Shown: positions 47,598 to 59,530, numbered from the stretch's first letter. The stretch: DNA of 64,000 nt from Coffea arabica (GCF_036785885.1 NC_092320.1:10789557-10853556), one strand, 5' to 3'. Numbers and translations are program-made. The notes: generated by a model not told the origin, from the letters alone.

Positions 47598-48726
47598 ACG
47601 ATGATATATTCTTCTTCAACATTCATTCTTTCAAAACTATAGCAACAAAGTTGCTCGTGGCATTATTAGCATTTGGAATCACACACACACCCTCTTTTGG
47701 AGTTTTTTTTTTTTTTTTTGGAGAAAAATAATACTGTAGCCATATATACGAACGAGATGAAAATATACTAATTACTCAATACGTCAAGAAAATATTTCAA
47801 AAAAAAAAAAATTTCCCCAAAAATTCACAAAAATTTGTCGTTTTGAGAATGCAGTAGGTTTGCCAAATCCTTCAAAGAGTAAAGATCATGCATGGTTCTG
47901 GTTTAGTACGAATGGATTTGTCATCCAATGGAAAAGATCGAGAATCCATTATTATTATTCGGGTTATTATCCAATTCAGACAATCATTCACCTTTGTTTT
48001 CTTCCGGGTTCTGCTTTAATAATTGCCTAAAACTAAAAGGCTTCATCTAATCTCTCTTTGACAACCTTAGAAAATGAAATAAAAGTGAACGGGACAGCAC
48101 CAAGCATTGGGAAGCATGGTCGGTCAGAGCAGCGTAACAATGCCCTGTAATTATTGGCAATGCCCAAAAACGTGCACTGTTCTTCCAAAAAGACAGTTCT
48201 TGGCTTTACATCCACTAATATCGCCATGGAGCGAAGAGATAAAATGGCATGGCAGCACGTAATTCCAATCGGACCCAATATCATTTCTCCAATATCAAGA
48301 ATCTCTCCCTCTCTTCTCTTCTCTTTTCTTTTCTTTTCTTTTCTTTTCTTTTTTGGATTGAGGGATTTGGATCGAACTGATTCAAATCATTCATCCAAAT
48401 AACTATTGAATTACAAACCTATTCATCCATTCACATCAAACCCATTGATTCTGTTTAACTCTACGCTGAGGTGAAGGAATAGGCCCAAGGAGGGACTATG
48501 AGAAAAGCAGCTGGCCTGACTTGATTACCCATCAAGTATCAATCATGTCTCCTCTTTTCTGAAATTCCAAAGCAGAGAGATTCACCCTTTTTTACTGTCA
48601 TCTTTTACTTATTGTATTCTGCTCACATATCTGTCATGCATCAGCTTGGAATTTACACCCCACAATACAGCAAAGCCTTCACTCTTTTCTAGTTTTCGTG
48701 TTGCACGCGCATGCTACTGTTTGATA
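47598..48726. other. Intergenic downstream of MSL copy 1
   Basis: 3' UTR then AT-rich DNA with T/A runs (47705) and a (TTTTC)n microsatellite at about 48318-48352. No gene was recognised. Confidence 0.45.
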
Positions 48727-49077
48727 CTCCCTCCGTCCCGTTTTGTTAGTCTTGATTTTTTTTTCACATATATTAAGAAAGTATAATTAATTTGGTTGGA
48801 AACATAAATTTAGATTAATAATTTCCTAAAATACCCTTATGCTAATCACGAAGAGTGCCAATTAATATCAGTTATAACTAATGGGGTTAGTATTGGAAAA
48901 GCTCAATATATTCAATGTAGTGGGTTAGTATTTAATAACAATGTATTAATAACAAGATATTTAATAAGGGTATTTTAGACAATTTGAAAGATTACTACAT
49001 TTCTTAATGGAAAAGTGGATTACAATTTGGGACAGACGAAAAAGGAAAACAAAACTATCAAAGTGGGACGGAGGGAG
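48727..49077. mobile_element. Stowaway MITE (Tc1/mariner type)
   Basis: Ends CTCCCTCCGTCCC and GGGACGGAGGGAG are perfect inverted repeats with the classic Stowaway sequence, flanked by TA on both sides (48725-48726 and 49078-49079). Length 351 bp, AT-rich interior, no coding capacity. Confidence 0.93.
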
Positions 49078-49312
49078 TATCATGTTCCCTCCTTCAAGTT
49101 TGGTTTCATGTGTGGGCGAGCCTACAAGTTTTGGATCACTCCTGGATAAGCATAATATGATCGACAATTTCTATTTCATTCCTTTTAAAATAAAAGAAAA
49201 GAAAAGAAAAACTAGTGAATTAGTGCATCCACATTCTAGCTAGCTTTCTTGGGCATGATGCGTCCAGAAAACGAGTTTTGACCATAAGCCTTTGCGGGGC
49301 ATGAGTATGGAT

Positions 49313-49605
49313 GGATCAGGATTGCCAGCGAGGGTAAAGATGGGAAAGGCGAGGTGTTCCATGCAGGGAAAGTGAGTCAAAAAAGTTGTGGACTGGTGCA
49401 TCCTTGAATGCTGCAACCATGTCCTGGCCATGGCACTTGTGGATGAGAGCATGAGCGAGTATAAGTGGAACTGGGCTCCCGTCGGCTTGAGCAACAACCT
49501 ACTTGTTTGGATCCTTTTGGGTGTCTTCGCTTTGATTTGGTCCCTCTACGTTGTGTGCGCCAGCACACCCTTGAAGAGGATGAAGAGCGCCTGAGTCTGG
49601 ATTCT
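49313..49605 (+). pseudogene. Photosystem II PsbW pseudogene
   Basis: The frame containing the ATG at 49388 reads like the nuclear gene for PsbW, a small thylakoid subunit of photosystem II: GKARCSMQGK near the end of the transit peptide, [14 protein letters not shown] at the mature start, and [20 protein letters not shown] for the single membrane helix. A stop follows CSMQGK at 49373, and the thylakoid-targeting part is out of frame or degraded. The acidic tail ([10 protein letters not shown]) is readable only in another frame after about 49563, so there is at least one frameshift. No introns are visible across the matched part. I infer a broken, possibly processed, copy; no intact PsbW gene is in the window. 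Confidence 0.85.
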
Positions 49606-50891
49606 CTCTCTCTCGCTACTATTTCATGACAAATAAAAGTGAAGTTTAGGAGAATTCGATTTCAATCGTTATTATGTGTCACAGGATGTGTCCGATCACT
49701 TACAGATATTTTCTTGTCCCACAAAGACAATTTTCACATCGACAGATCACTTACAAACATTTTCTTATTTCACTAAAAATAATTTTCACATTGACAACGA
49801 ATTTGAATACAGAATCTTTCATAAAAAAAGAGAACCTTTCTTGTTAATCGAGCAAACTTGTATTAGCGTCTGGATTGTTACTATAAACTCCACAATTCAA
49901 GTCTTACCGAATTTGTGTCATACTACTACTACTTCATTTGATGGTATTTCTGTAAAACTTCTCAAGTGTGTTTGGATTCTCAAGTGTGTTTGGATTGAGA
50001 TGATTTTTGAAAAAATAGTTTGTTTCACGAGTTTCAATCATTTTTTTTTATATGTCACGTTATAAAAAGTGTTAAAATAATTACTCAAATAAATCATCCA
50101 AATAAACTCCTATTTGGTTGGCTTCTCCTCCTAGCTTTGCTATCATAAATTCATTTACCTCTTGTTTTTGGTTTTGGTGGTTGTCAATCAAAATCTACTA
50201 AATAGCTCGAATTATACAACCAAAGCTCGCGGAGCCAGAACAATTAGTGGAGATAAAGTAAGAAAGCAGTAATTAATTATCATTTCCTTTTAAAGTAAAA
50301 CAATCAAGAGCAAAAGTTTATTAAGGAAGTGAATAATGAACATTGAACTCTGGTACCAGACATATTGCAACTACCAAAATTTAATTTTGCAGGGCTATCC
50401 AAAAATGACTTCTTCTGCTGGAGAAAGGAAGGGATAACAAGTGCAGCAACTGTCTGATATACAAATACAAGGTTCTCACCGACTGCAAGCTTCGCCACAA
50501 AATTCACCTTCACAAATTTGTTTGTTGTGATGGCAGAACCGTTTCAGCAATTCTTGAATTAAGACAATCAGCGGCTCGGGCTCTTGGCAATTTTATGAGT
50601 TCTTCACAAATTACTTGCGCTATATTCACTTAATGGGTTTCGGGTTTTAACCAGAAGGGGGGGAAAAAACTAACCGGGTTTCAAGTTTTAACCAGAAAAG
50701 GAAAAATTAAAAAAATGGGGTGTGCACATTTACTTACAAAGACGGTTCCACATATCAATCTAAACCATCCACTTGGGAAGTAGTAGTAGTAGAGAATTAG
50801 TGAGTTGGAGTGTTGTTTTCTTTTCTCCTTTCAGTCATCCATTGCTTTTAGCCTACACTGACAAATTGAAGAGCACAACTACTAGAGGCGG
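49606..50891. other. Intergenic, no gene recognised
   Basis: AT-rich DNA. A duplicated AATTCTCAAGTGTGTTTGGAT-like motif occurs at about 49965 and 49980. Open frames here have no family resemblance. Confidence 0.4.
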
Positions 50892-51108
50892 AGCCCTCAA
50901 GGAGTAACCCGAGCGGTCAGCTCCCTCTTTTTAGAGTATGGTAAATTTATCTGAGCAATTAGGGTTCGAGCCTCCTTGCTATCGTGCTCAGAGTGGAGTG
51001 GGGCCTTCTCTCCTTGATCGGAGTGAAATTAGTCAGATCAAAGGTCCGGATATCCATTCCGTCACAGAAAAAAAAAAAAGAAAATACTACTACTACTACT
51101 ACTACTAG
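50892..51108 (+). mobile_element. tRNA-derived SINE, copy 2
   Basis: Box A (ACCCGAGCGGTCAGC, 50907-50921) resembles tRNA-Leu/Ser, and box B is GGGTTCGAGCC (50962-50972). The 3' body ends GATATCCATTCCGTCACAG with a poly(A) tail at about 51067-51079, then ACT repeats. A short direct repeat, TAGAGGCGG, flanks it at 50883-50891 and 51109-51117. The 3' body matches the SINE at 30852-31046. Confidence 0.8.
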
Positions 51109-51117
51109 TAGAGGCGG

Positions 51118-52029
51118 CGGGCATGGCAAGTTGGAAATCTGCACTTTAACCGGACCGCCTTTTGTCTTTTCGCATCTGGGATCCATCCATCCATCCATCT
51201 ATCAGATTCCTCTGTCGTTCACCACTTATTTTCAAAAGGCTAATCCTTTTATTACATCACCTAAATTACATCACCTAAATTGATATCACCCCCCAATCAT
51301 GTCTGTCTTTTTTGTTGTAAACTATCATCTCTGATTAAAAAAAAAAAAAATTTATGTGAGTGTTATCTCTTTTGACCAAAAATTTGTGTAGTAGGACAGA
51401 TATTTTGTCGTGTATCATTTATTTTTTACGTTTGAATTCTTTTATTAAAAAAAGACTGTCAGGTCCTGGTCCTTTTCTTCTTTTTTTTGGTCTAATTATT
51501 AAATGGAAGATTGTGATCGCATGAATATAATAGTACATTATTGTGATGTATCCAATCAAGTCAATAATGGGTTCCGAGAGCATTTGCTAATCTTTGCTAT
51601 CCACTCAAGTCATTGTGAAACAGTTTGTGTATGTTATTATTTGGCCCTACTTTTTTGTTAAACATAATCAATCTTTATGTGCTCGAATTGGATTGCAAAT
51701 TGCATATCCCATAATCATACATTTCATCTGGAAGATCAATGGGGCTAACGTATATCACCAGCTGCCACCCACAATCTTAATCCTAAGAAGGTTGGTATAC
51801 CAGCATATGTGGAGCTGATGACCTAACCATGGTAGCATATATCCTTTGGTTATCGTATGGGATAGCAACTTATCAAACAACAAAGATCAAGGCCCATTGA
51901 AAATCAAGAAATGAATTGATCCTATTCAGCATCCGAAGAGGTTAGATTCATTGTTCGAATATTTTCACAAATTTACCATAAAACAGTAGCGCAGAAAGTG
52001 GACGCTCTGAAGTTTCTAGTGAGATTTTA
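51118..52029. other. Intergenic, no gene recognised
   Basis: AT-rich sequence with no identifiable gene or transposon end. Confidence 0.4.
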
Positions 52030-52444
52030 GGGACAACTTTAGAAACCTTCCCTGAGGTTTCTGATAATTTCACTAAATTCTTTTGAGATTTTAAAAATTA
52101 CGCTTATCTCCTTTATCCATCTAAAATCACCATTAAAAGTAGTTTATCATAGTGGTGGAACTATTGTCATAATTGCTTATCAAATAATAAATATGGTATT
52201 GAGAAATTGACAATTTTTTCTTACATTTGTGTTAAATATATTACGATTATGTTGGATAGTAATTTAAACTTTATAATTTGAGGGCATTTTAGGGTATTTA
52301 TATAAAAAAAAATTTTTTTTGACAAAGTCTAATATTTGATTACCAAAAGTGTTAAATTAAGGGAGATGGGTGTAATTTTTAAAAATTTCAAGGGAACTCA
52401 ACGCAATTACTGAAAATCTTAAGAAAGGTTTATGAAATTATCTT
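52030..52444. mobile_element. Non-autonomous MULE-like element, copy C (short)
   Basis: The left begins GGGACAACTTTAGAAACC and shares CCTGAGGTTTCTGATAATTT with copies D and E. The right end (GGTTTATGAAATTATCTT) is the diverged inverse. About 80 bp at each end pair (TTTTAAAAATTACGCTTATC against its partner near 52370). Only 415 bp long. No convincing target duplication. Confidence 0.65.
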
Positions 52445-52603
52445 GAAATCAAAATGAAGTGTATTCCTAGTAGTCCCCATCAATGTAGCATTAAATGCAA
52501 AGTACGTATTACTGTGCCGATTTAATTACTCTTTGGAAAACTAGAGCCTCTAGCTGACACTACAGGGTCCACAGGGAAGTGGGCGCTGGATGCAATAAAT
52601 TTT

Positions 52604-53423
52604 GGGATACTTTTAGAAACCTCCCCCGAACTTTTTGATAATTTGATGAAGCTCCCTTGAGATTTATAAAATTGCATATGCCACCCTTGATTTGATAGTT
52701 TTAATAACCAAACCTTGAAACAACATTGATGAATACCCTACAATGCCTTCATATAATGAGTTTTAATTTACTTTCATATATAATTGTAAGATTATCTAGC
52801 ACAATTATAAGGAAAATGTATCAAAATTTTTATGTTCATATCTACAATTTGTTAAACAACTATAATAATAATAATTTTATCATTATGATAGAATACTTTT
52901 GATGATATTTTATTATGAATTTAAATTTATAAAATAGGGAGAAAAGTGTTGAAACAGTTTTTTACAATTTGTGAATTTTTTGTGTAGTAGGATTACCTTA
53001 ATTTAGTAGAAATTGTGGGCTAGATCTTTTTGATTTATTGTTGATTTTGATAAAAAAAAAAAACAAAAAAACAAAACAAAAATCTACAAAAAATATTGGA
53101 TTGCATATAAAGTTAACTTGTCAAAAAATCACCTAACTCGACATTTGATTAAAATAAAATCTAGAAACAATAGTGGTAATTCTATAGTTTTGTTGGCGAA
53201 AATTAAAAGAGAGGAATAAGATAGAAAAAGACTGAAAAATAATTTTAAAACACAATCTTAGTATAAGCATACCAAACAAGTGAATTTCATTAAAATGATT
53301 AAGAGTAATGTTATCATTTAAAATGGCAAAGGAGAAAGAGAGGTACCTATAATTTTTAAAATATCGAGAGAGTTGAGTGAAATGGTCAAAATCTCGCCTC
53401 AAGGAGGTTTCTGAAATTGTCCC
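52604..53423. mobile_element. Non-autonomous MULE-like element, copy D
   Basis: The left end GGGATACTTTTAGAAACCTC and right end GAGGTTTCTGAAATTGTCCC are inverted partners. The subterminal parts also pair (CTTGAGATTTATAAAATTGC against TATAATTTTTAAAATATCGA near 53350). Flanks AATAAATTTT and ATCAAATTTT match at 8 of 10 bases, a probable decayed target duplication. Length 820 bp, AT-rich, no coding capacity. Confidence 0.7.
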
Positions 53424-53576
53424 ATCAAATTTTATTGCATCACAAATTCACAGTGTACATGAGGATTGCAAATTCTAATTGATTGCACTTGAGATGGATT
53501 CGACATGAGACAGGTTTATTCATTTATTAATATTCAACAACCTATAGCTCTGAACCTGAGTGACACATTTATAAAT

Positions 53577-55401
53577 GGGATAATTTCAGAAACCTCCCCT
53601 GAGGTTTCTGACGCTTTCACTGACATCCCCTGAGGTTCTCAAAATTTCACTTACCTCCCTTGATAAAAAATTGGGCCCCTTTTCTGACGTCATCAGGGTC
53701 AAAATTACAGATATATCCCAAGTAGTTGGGGTTAATTACTACCGTTTAGTTACATAATGGCATCTGATATGATTAATTAAGCTTAACAACAATAATAGAA
53801 ACTTGATTCCTGATACATGAATTAATCCAGTCATTATTTCTTATGCAAATATAACATTTAATTATTTAAATTTGATTTTATTTTTACAATTTATAAAATT
53901 TTTATCACTTATATAATATTTTTAAAACCCTAATACATCTAAATTTGATTTTATTTTTCAAATTTATAAGATTTTTATTTAAAAAAATGGGATACGGATA
54001 AGATATCCGGTTGGTTCGATTTGCATAGGTGCATATGAGAATATCCGAATACTCCTGAAACCCGCAAGCGGGATTCTGTGTTTTTTCTATTTCAAGGTTA
54101 GCTCGCATGCGGGTTAATGTTATATTTGAGCGCGAGAAGAAAAAATTGGTAATTAGGCTCTTTGGGCATTATAAGTAAATATTTAAATTAATGGCAGTTT
54201 TATTACACCAATATTATTGTATTATCATTATTATGATTATTGTATTATTTCTTATGCAAATATAACATTTAATTATCCAAGCAGTTTGATTTTATTTTTA
54301 CAATTTATAAAATTTTTATCACTTATATAATATTTTTAAAACCCTAATACATCTAAATTTGAATCTAATTTTCTACAAGTCATACTTATAAATGCGAAAT
54401 CTAACAAAAAAGTTAAATACAATTTTTGCAGGTCAAATTTAACAAATGCGAGCTATTTGCAAAATTTTAAATATTTGCAACATTTTTTAAAACAAAAATT
54501 AGAAGCTTTCTGCAAATAATTCCCTACCTCTCAAAAAATACCAAAATAAAAAAGATAAGAGCTCGCATTTGCTTCCTAGAAATAATTCCCTAGCTCTTAA
54601 AAAAGGAAAAAAAAAAATTGAGAAGAGCTCGCATTCGTGGAATGCGAGCTCAAGCTCGCATTTCACAAATGCGAAGACCCCCTGACGGAAATTAAACCCA
54701 AAATCACTCCTTTTGTAGAATTTTTTTAAAATTCATCACAAAGTTGGAAATTTCTCAATAGAAATACAACTTGTCTGGATTCCTTTCACTCTCTGATATC
54801 ATTACGGTTGCTTTGCGATTACAGCGGCAAAACCTGTTTTTAATGGAGAAAGATGTAGGTGAATTCCATGATTCTCCCCTATGGCTTGAAGAGGCCATGG
54901 TTGCAGTTAAAACTTTTTACTCAGAGCTCTAATTGTAGCACAGCAAATGCACTTGTTATCACTCCAAATTAGTAGCAAAGAATGTTAATAGCTTGAAACC
55001 TCAGAGGTAGTTAAGTTGCTTTGCTTTATATGCTATTGCTACTGAAACAGCAAACCTTCTGGCCGTTGCAATTTGCAGCTAGCCGTTGCAAAATCTGCCA
55101 AATAACTGTTGCATGGCACATCTGGTGCATGCAATTTTTTGTATTGCACTTACCCCCCCTCAACTTTACTAATTAGTCCAAATCATTTATTCTTCTTTGA
55201 ATCTTCTACTAATACAACTTCTGCAAAGGGTAGTTATGGAATAAAAATACCTTCTCACACATGAAAATAATATTTTAATCTGATTTGGACTGGATTGTTA
55301 CCACAAAATCAAAAGCAAGGGAGGTAAGTGAAATTTTGAGAACCTCAGGGGATGTCAGTGAAAGTGTCAGAAACCTCAGGGGAGGTTTCTGAAATTATCC
55401 C
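53577..55401. mobile_element. Non-autonomous MULE-like element, copy E (best preserved)
   Basis: Length 1,825 bp. The ends GGGATAATTTCAGAAACCTC and its complement are perfect, and pairing continues for about 90 bp (CCCTGAGGTTCTCAAAATTT, CACTTACCTCCCTTG). A perfect 9-bp duplication, TTTATAAAT, lies at 53568-53576 and 55402-55410, which supports Mutator-like ancestry. The outer 40 bp are themselves palindromic (CCTCCCCTGAGG), so each end can fold on itself. Inside, a 117-119-bp direct repeat occurs at 53833-53949 and 54244-54362, and many GCGAGCT/AGCTCGC motifs occur at 54090-54680. No transposase. Confidence 0.9.
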
Positions 55402-55936
55402 TTTATAAATTATAATGTCCTGTGTTCTGCAGCCTCTGCACATGTTTTACAAACCTTTCCCAGTTACTCACTCGAGGTAGTCTGCTACTAATCAATCGAT
55501 ACAGTAGTTAGTTAAGGATAAACAACTGCTCAAAAAAGGCAACGATCATTCCTAATTTCCAGACACCCATTGTGGGGGTGTGTTTTTTTTTTTTGAGGGG
55601 TGAATTGTGCACATGTCTGAATGCGATCAGGGAGAATAGTTGAGAACATCCGACAGAAAGTTGTTGGGGCATTTTATATATCTCATCTGGCGATGCACTC
55701 ATTGTCAAATTCCATTCTGGTTGCAGAACAGCTTTATTTTGCTCCTTTATATATCTGCTGTCTTTTACTAGGCTATGGCAAGGGAACAAATTTCACATGC
55801 AACTTGTTCTTGGCTTTCAAGAAAAGGTGATCAGTGAGCTGCTGGTTTTTAGAGTTCTAGAAGTGAGAAAGAAACTAAATAAAGAAAGACAAGTAGATTC
55901 CCTTTTCTTTTTCATTTTGATGCGCATAAGAGGCTA

Positions 55937-58897
55937 ATGGAAGGTGAAAGAGGCAATGACTTGAAGCCACATGGAGGTGATATTGCAATTGCAATCGTAA
56001 GCAGTGCACAAGCATCTGAGACCAGCCTGCAAGGTGGCTACCCTAGACATTCAGCAACACCTGAATCTGGAGCACATTCCCTCTCAAATGCTTCTGTTCA
56101 GGACAAGGCATCAGATGGGAATTCAACAAATCCTCAGAATCTGAGGCGCAGGCTTTCTTCAAGGATCAGTGAGTCTGATTCAACACTAAGTGAACTCCAG
56201 CTCGGAAACCTATCAATGAAAAGGTCCAAATTTTCACAGACCAAATCAAGAGTGCTGGAAGTGGAAGAATCAAATCCTACTAGCTCGACTTTGTTTGGCC
56301 AAGGCAGCGAATTGAGGGCTACTAGCTCGACTGCCAGACGCTTCCTTTCCGAGAAGATTAATTCTATGAGAGCTGGTAACCTGCCACCACCAGCGGAAGC
56401 CAATGGTGACGAGGATGATGACGAGAGTGATGATGAAGTGGAGAAGGAGCAGCATAAGGGCGCTCAGAAAAATGCACGTACTCAAAGGTTTAAGAAAATA
56501 GGTAAGAATCTGAAAGCCATGGATGTTATTGTTGAATGGATACTGTTTATATGTGCAATGGCTATGATGGTTGCTGGCTTATATGCTCCCAATCTGAAGA
56601 CTAGTATACTATGGGGTTTAGAACTTTGGAAATGGTGTTTGCTGGTTGCCGTGATATTCTGCGGTCGTTTGGTAACCAAGTGGGCTAAGGATGCCATTGT
56701 TTTCGTGATCGAAACCAAATTCTTGTTCAATGAGAGAGTCGTGTATTTCCTACATGGTGTGAAGCAGAGCGTGCGGGTTGTGATTTGGTTGGGTTTAGTT
56801 CTCTTGGCATGGGTTCTGTTGATTGATAGAGGTGTAAATCGGTCAAAGGAGACTACCAAGATTCTGAACTATATCTCTAAGGCTCTTGTTTCATCTCTTA
56901 TTGGGGCAGTCATGTGGATGGTGAAGACTCTACTGGTAAAGCTCATAGCTGCTTCTTTTCATGTGAAGACATTCTTTGAGAAAATTCGAGAGGCCATCTC
57001 TGATGAGTGTGTTCTTTTGATGCTGTCCGTGCCGCCGATGCCGAAAGTAGAAGAAAATGGAGACAATTCTCGGCCAAGTGGTAAATTTTGTTGTTTCAGA
57101 CCTCCAAAATGGTGGAGAAATAAAGAGAATAAGGAGGAAATTGAGGTAGAAGATCACAAAAAGGTGGTGCAGGAAAAGACTAATCATGTACAGAAGAAAG
57201 AGGAGATGACATTAAAGAAGCTAGGAAGGATGAAAGCTGGGAAAATGCCTGCTTCAACCATGAAAAACTTGATTGATAGGATAAGGAGCTCAAAGTTATC
57301 TATTGTTTCAAGTGCCCTTGATGGGAGCCTCGATGATCTAGGCGAACAGAAGGATATTACCAGCAGATATGAGGCAGAACAAGCTGCTTCCCTAATATTC
57401 AACAATGTTAGAAGGCATGGCCGCGAGTAAGACATATATTCGTGCATAAATTCGTTTACCCTTGTCAATTTGATTCCTTTGTTTTGTCTTTCAGGAGGTT
57501 TAACGTGTATCATTTCGCAATTCCTGAAGGTACATCAAAGAGCGTGATCTTTTTCATTTTATGAATGAGGAGAATGGAACCTGTCTGCTCGCTTGGTTTG
57601 AGAAAGTGGCGGAACAAGGGAAGATATCTAAGGAGTCTTTAACTGATTGGGCGGTAAGCCGTAGCAGCTTCCATTCGGCTGCTTCTTCTTCTTCTTTTTT
57701 CACCTGATCATTATGTTTTTTCTGTCTGTCTTTGGCTTAGTCTACCTACACGGTTCAACTTCTCCGTGAACCTCAACAATTGGTTCAGTGAGGCATCTCC
57801 TCTTGAATAAAATAAAACGAAACCTAAATTGGTAAATAACATTCTAATATAGAGGATGAATCTCAAAATTTTGAGTTTGGTTTGCATTGCACTGTATTCA
57901 GTAGACTAACCTGCTGTATGGTCCAGGTAAACGTCTACAAGCAAAGGGAATATTTGTCACATTCATTGAAAGACGCCAAAACAGCTATTGAAGAGCTGAA
58001 CAGAATTCTGTCTGGAGTCGTTCTTGTCTTGATTGTTGTTGTGTGGTTACTTCTGATGGGATTCGCAACAACCAAAGTACTCGTGTTCTTGTCATCCCAA
58101 ATCTTACTCGTTGTGTTTATATTTGGCAACACCTGCCGGACTGTATTTGAGGCCATGATTTTTGTATTTGTCATGCACCCCTTCGATGTCGGCGATCGTT
58201 GTGTCATTGATGGCGTTCAGGTAATTCACAAAGATCATCAGGCTAACTGATAACTCAAATCTATGCTCTTTGATCATGCACATGATGATGATGCTAACTC
58301 AATCTATGCTCACAGATGATTGTCGAGGAGATGGATATCTTGAAAACTGCATTTTATAGATATGACAACGAAATGATTTACTATCCTAATGCTGTTTTGG
58401 CTACTAAATCCATCGGCAATTTTAATCGAAGCCCCGATAAGATGGGTGATACTGTGAATTTTGACGTTGATGTTTCTACTTCATTTGAAAGTATTGAAGC
58501 TCTCAAAGCAAAAATAAAAGAGTAAGCTAGCTCCACTTCCTCATCTTGACAAAGTAGCAGCTATCAATATTTGCTAAATTTCTTTTTTTCAGTCGGTAAC
58601 TTAATGAGCAATTTCAGGTACATAGATGGTAATCCTCATCATTGGCACCCAGATCATAGCGTGCAGATTAAAGAGATTGAGCAAATGAACAAGATGAAAA
58701 TGGCTCTTTTTGTCAATCACAAAATGAACTTTCAAGATTTCCTGCAGAAGATGAATCGTCGGACTGAGCTTATGCTAGCACTCAAGAAGATTTTTGAAGA
58801 TGTTGGTATCAAATATCATCTTCTCCCTCAAGAACTGCATATCAGTTACATTGGATCTGCAGTGGCAACTTCTGCATCTGTCATGCAGACGAGATGA
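55937..58897 (+). CDS. Mechanosensitive channel MscS-like (MSL10-type), copy 2
   Basis: Tandem paralogue of the channel at 43857. Exons: 55937-57426, 57530-57653, 57927-58220, 58316-58521 and 58618-58897, 797 aa. Exons 2 and 3 have exactly the same lengths (124 and 294 nt) and phases as in copy 1, showing common descent. The soluble N-terminus (1-193) is not alignable with copy 1 by eye. It is Ser-rich and acidic near DEDDDESDDEVEKEQHKG. Membrane helices lie at about 194-216, 231-258, 281-298, 318-340 and 569-588, plus the pore helix (QILLVVFIFGNTCRTVFEAM). The MscS motif PFDVGDRCVIDG and the beta domain YDNEMIYYPNAVLATKSIGN are intact. The loop near 360-430 is highly charged and Lys-rich. 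It ends VATSASVMQTR. MULE copy E ends 535 bp upstream of the ATG. Confidence 0.94.
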
Positions 58898-59484
58898 GTT
58901 CTCAGAGATGAAGACAGCCGACGCCTATCTTGTAGTAGAGTACTATGTATGACTAGAATGTATGCATATTCCAGTCATCAAAACTGCTACTAAAGCACTT
59001 ATCCAATTGTAATAGACTAGTAATAATTAAAAATGCTGGTAGGCAGGTAGCCATGGCCTTTGGGCAATAAACCAATGTAGACCCGAGTCTGAGTGAATGC
59101 AAGCAGTAAAACGGACACCGGGCAGAGTGTGTTTGCTTGAGTTTTGAAGCTCATGGTTCCTTTTTAATACTAGTAATATAAAGTTAGAAGTTCTCAACAT
59201 TGGATTTACATAACCGGCTTGAATGTATAAAAGAATGTCGTCTGATGCTTCTCCACAATGCATAAAAATCTTGGGTGTAGTCCATTTCTTCTTTTTTTTT
59301 TTTTGAACCGAGACTGAAACTGTGAGTTTGTTTTGAAGTAGACCCTATAAAGGTAAATACTAATCCAAACAGAATTTCTAATGCTCAGAGATAAAATTTG
59401 GGCTCCAAATTCACTAAAAAACTCTTTTTTGTTCCATAAGCCCTTTTCTTTTTCTCTATTATTTGATTGGCGGGCTTGTGTATT
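58898..59484. other. Intergenic between MSL copy 2 and PSBX
   Basis: MSL 3' UTR and spacer. No gene was recognised. A T run lies at 59292-59303. Confidence 0.45.
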
Positions 59485-59530
59485 AGATAACCCTATCCAA
59501 GATAGCCCATTGGAGGAGCTGCCACGTAGG
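59485..59530 (+). promoter_or_regulatory. Light-type promoter boxes upstream of PSBX
   Basis: Close together lie GATAACC (I-box-like, 59486), a second GATA core (59501), ATTGG (inverted CCAAT, 59509) and CCACGTA (ACGT core, 59522). They sit 160-200 bp before the PSBX start codon. This combination is common in nuclear photosynthesis genes, which often lack a TATA box, and none is clear here. The role is inferred from motif and position only. Confidence 0.5.

Noticed and set aside
57493-57529. Alternative acceptor TTTCAG at 57494 for MSL copy 2 exon 2
   Set aside because: It would read into non-homologous sequence; the acceptor before 57530 gives the exact 124-nt exon seen in copy 1.
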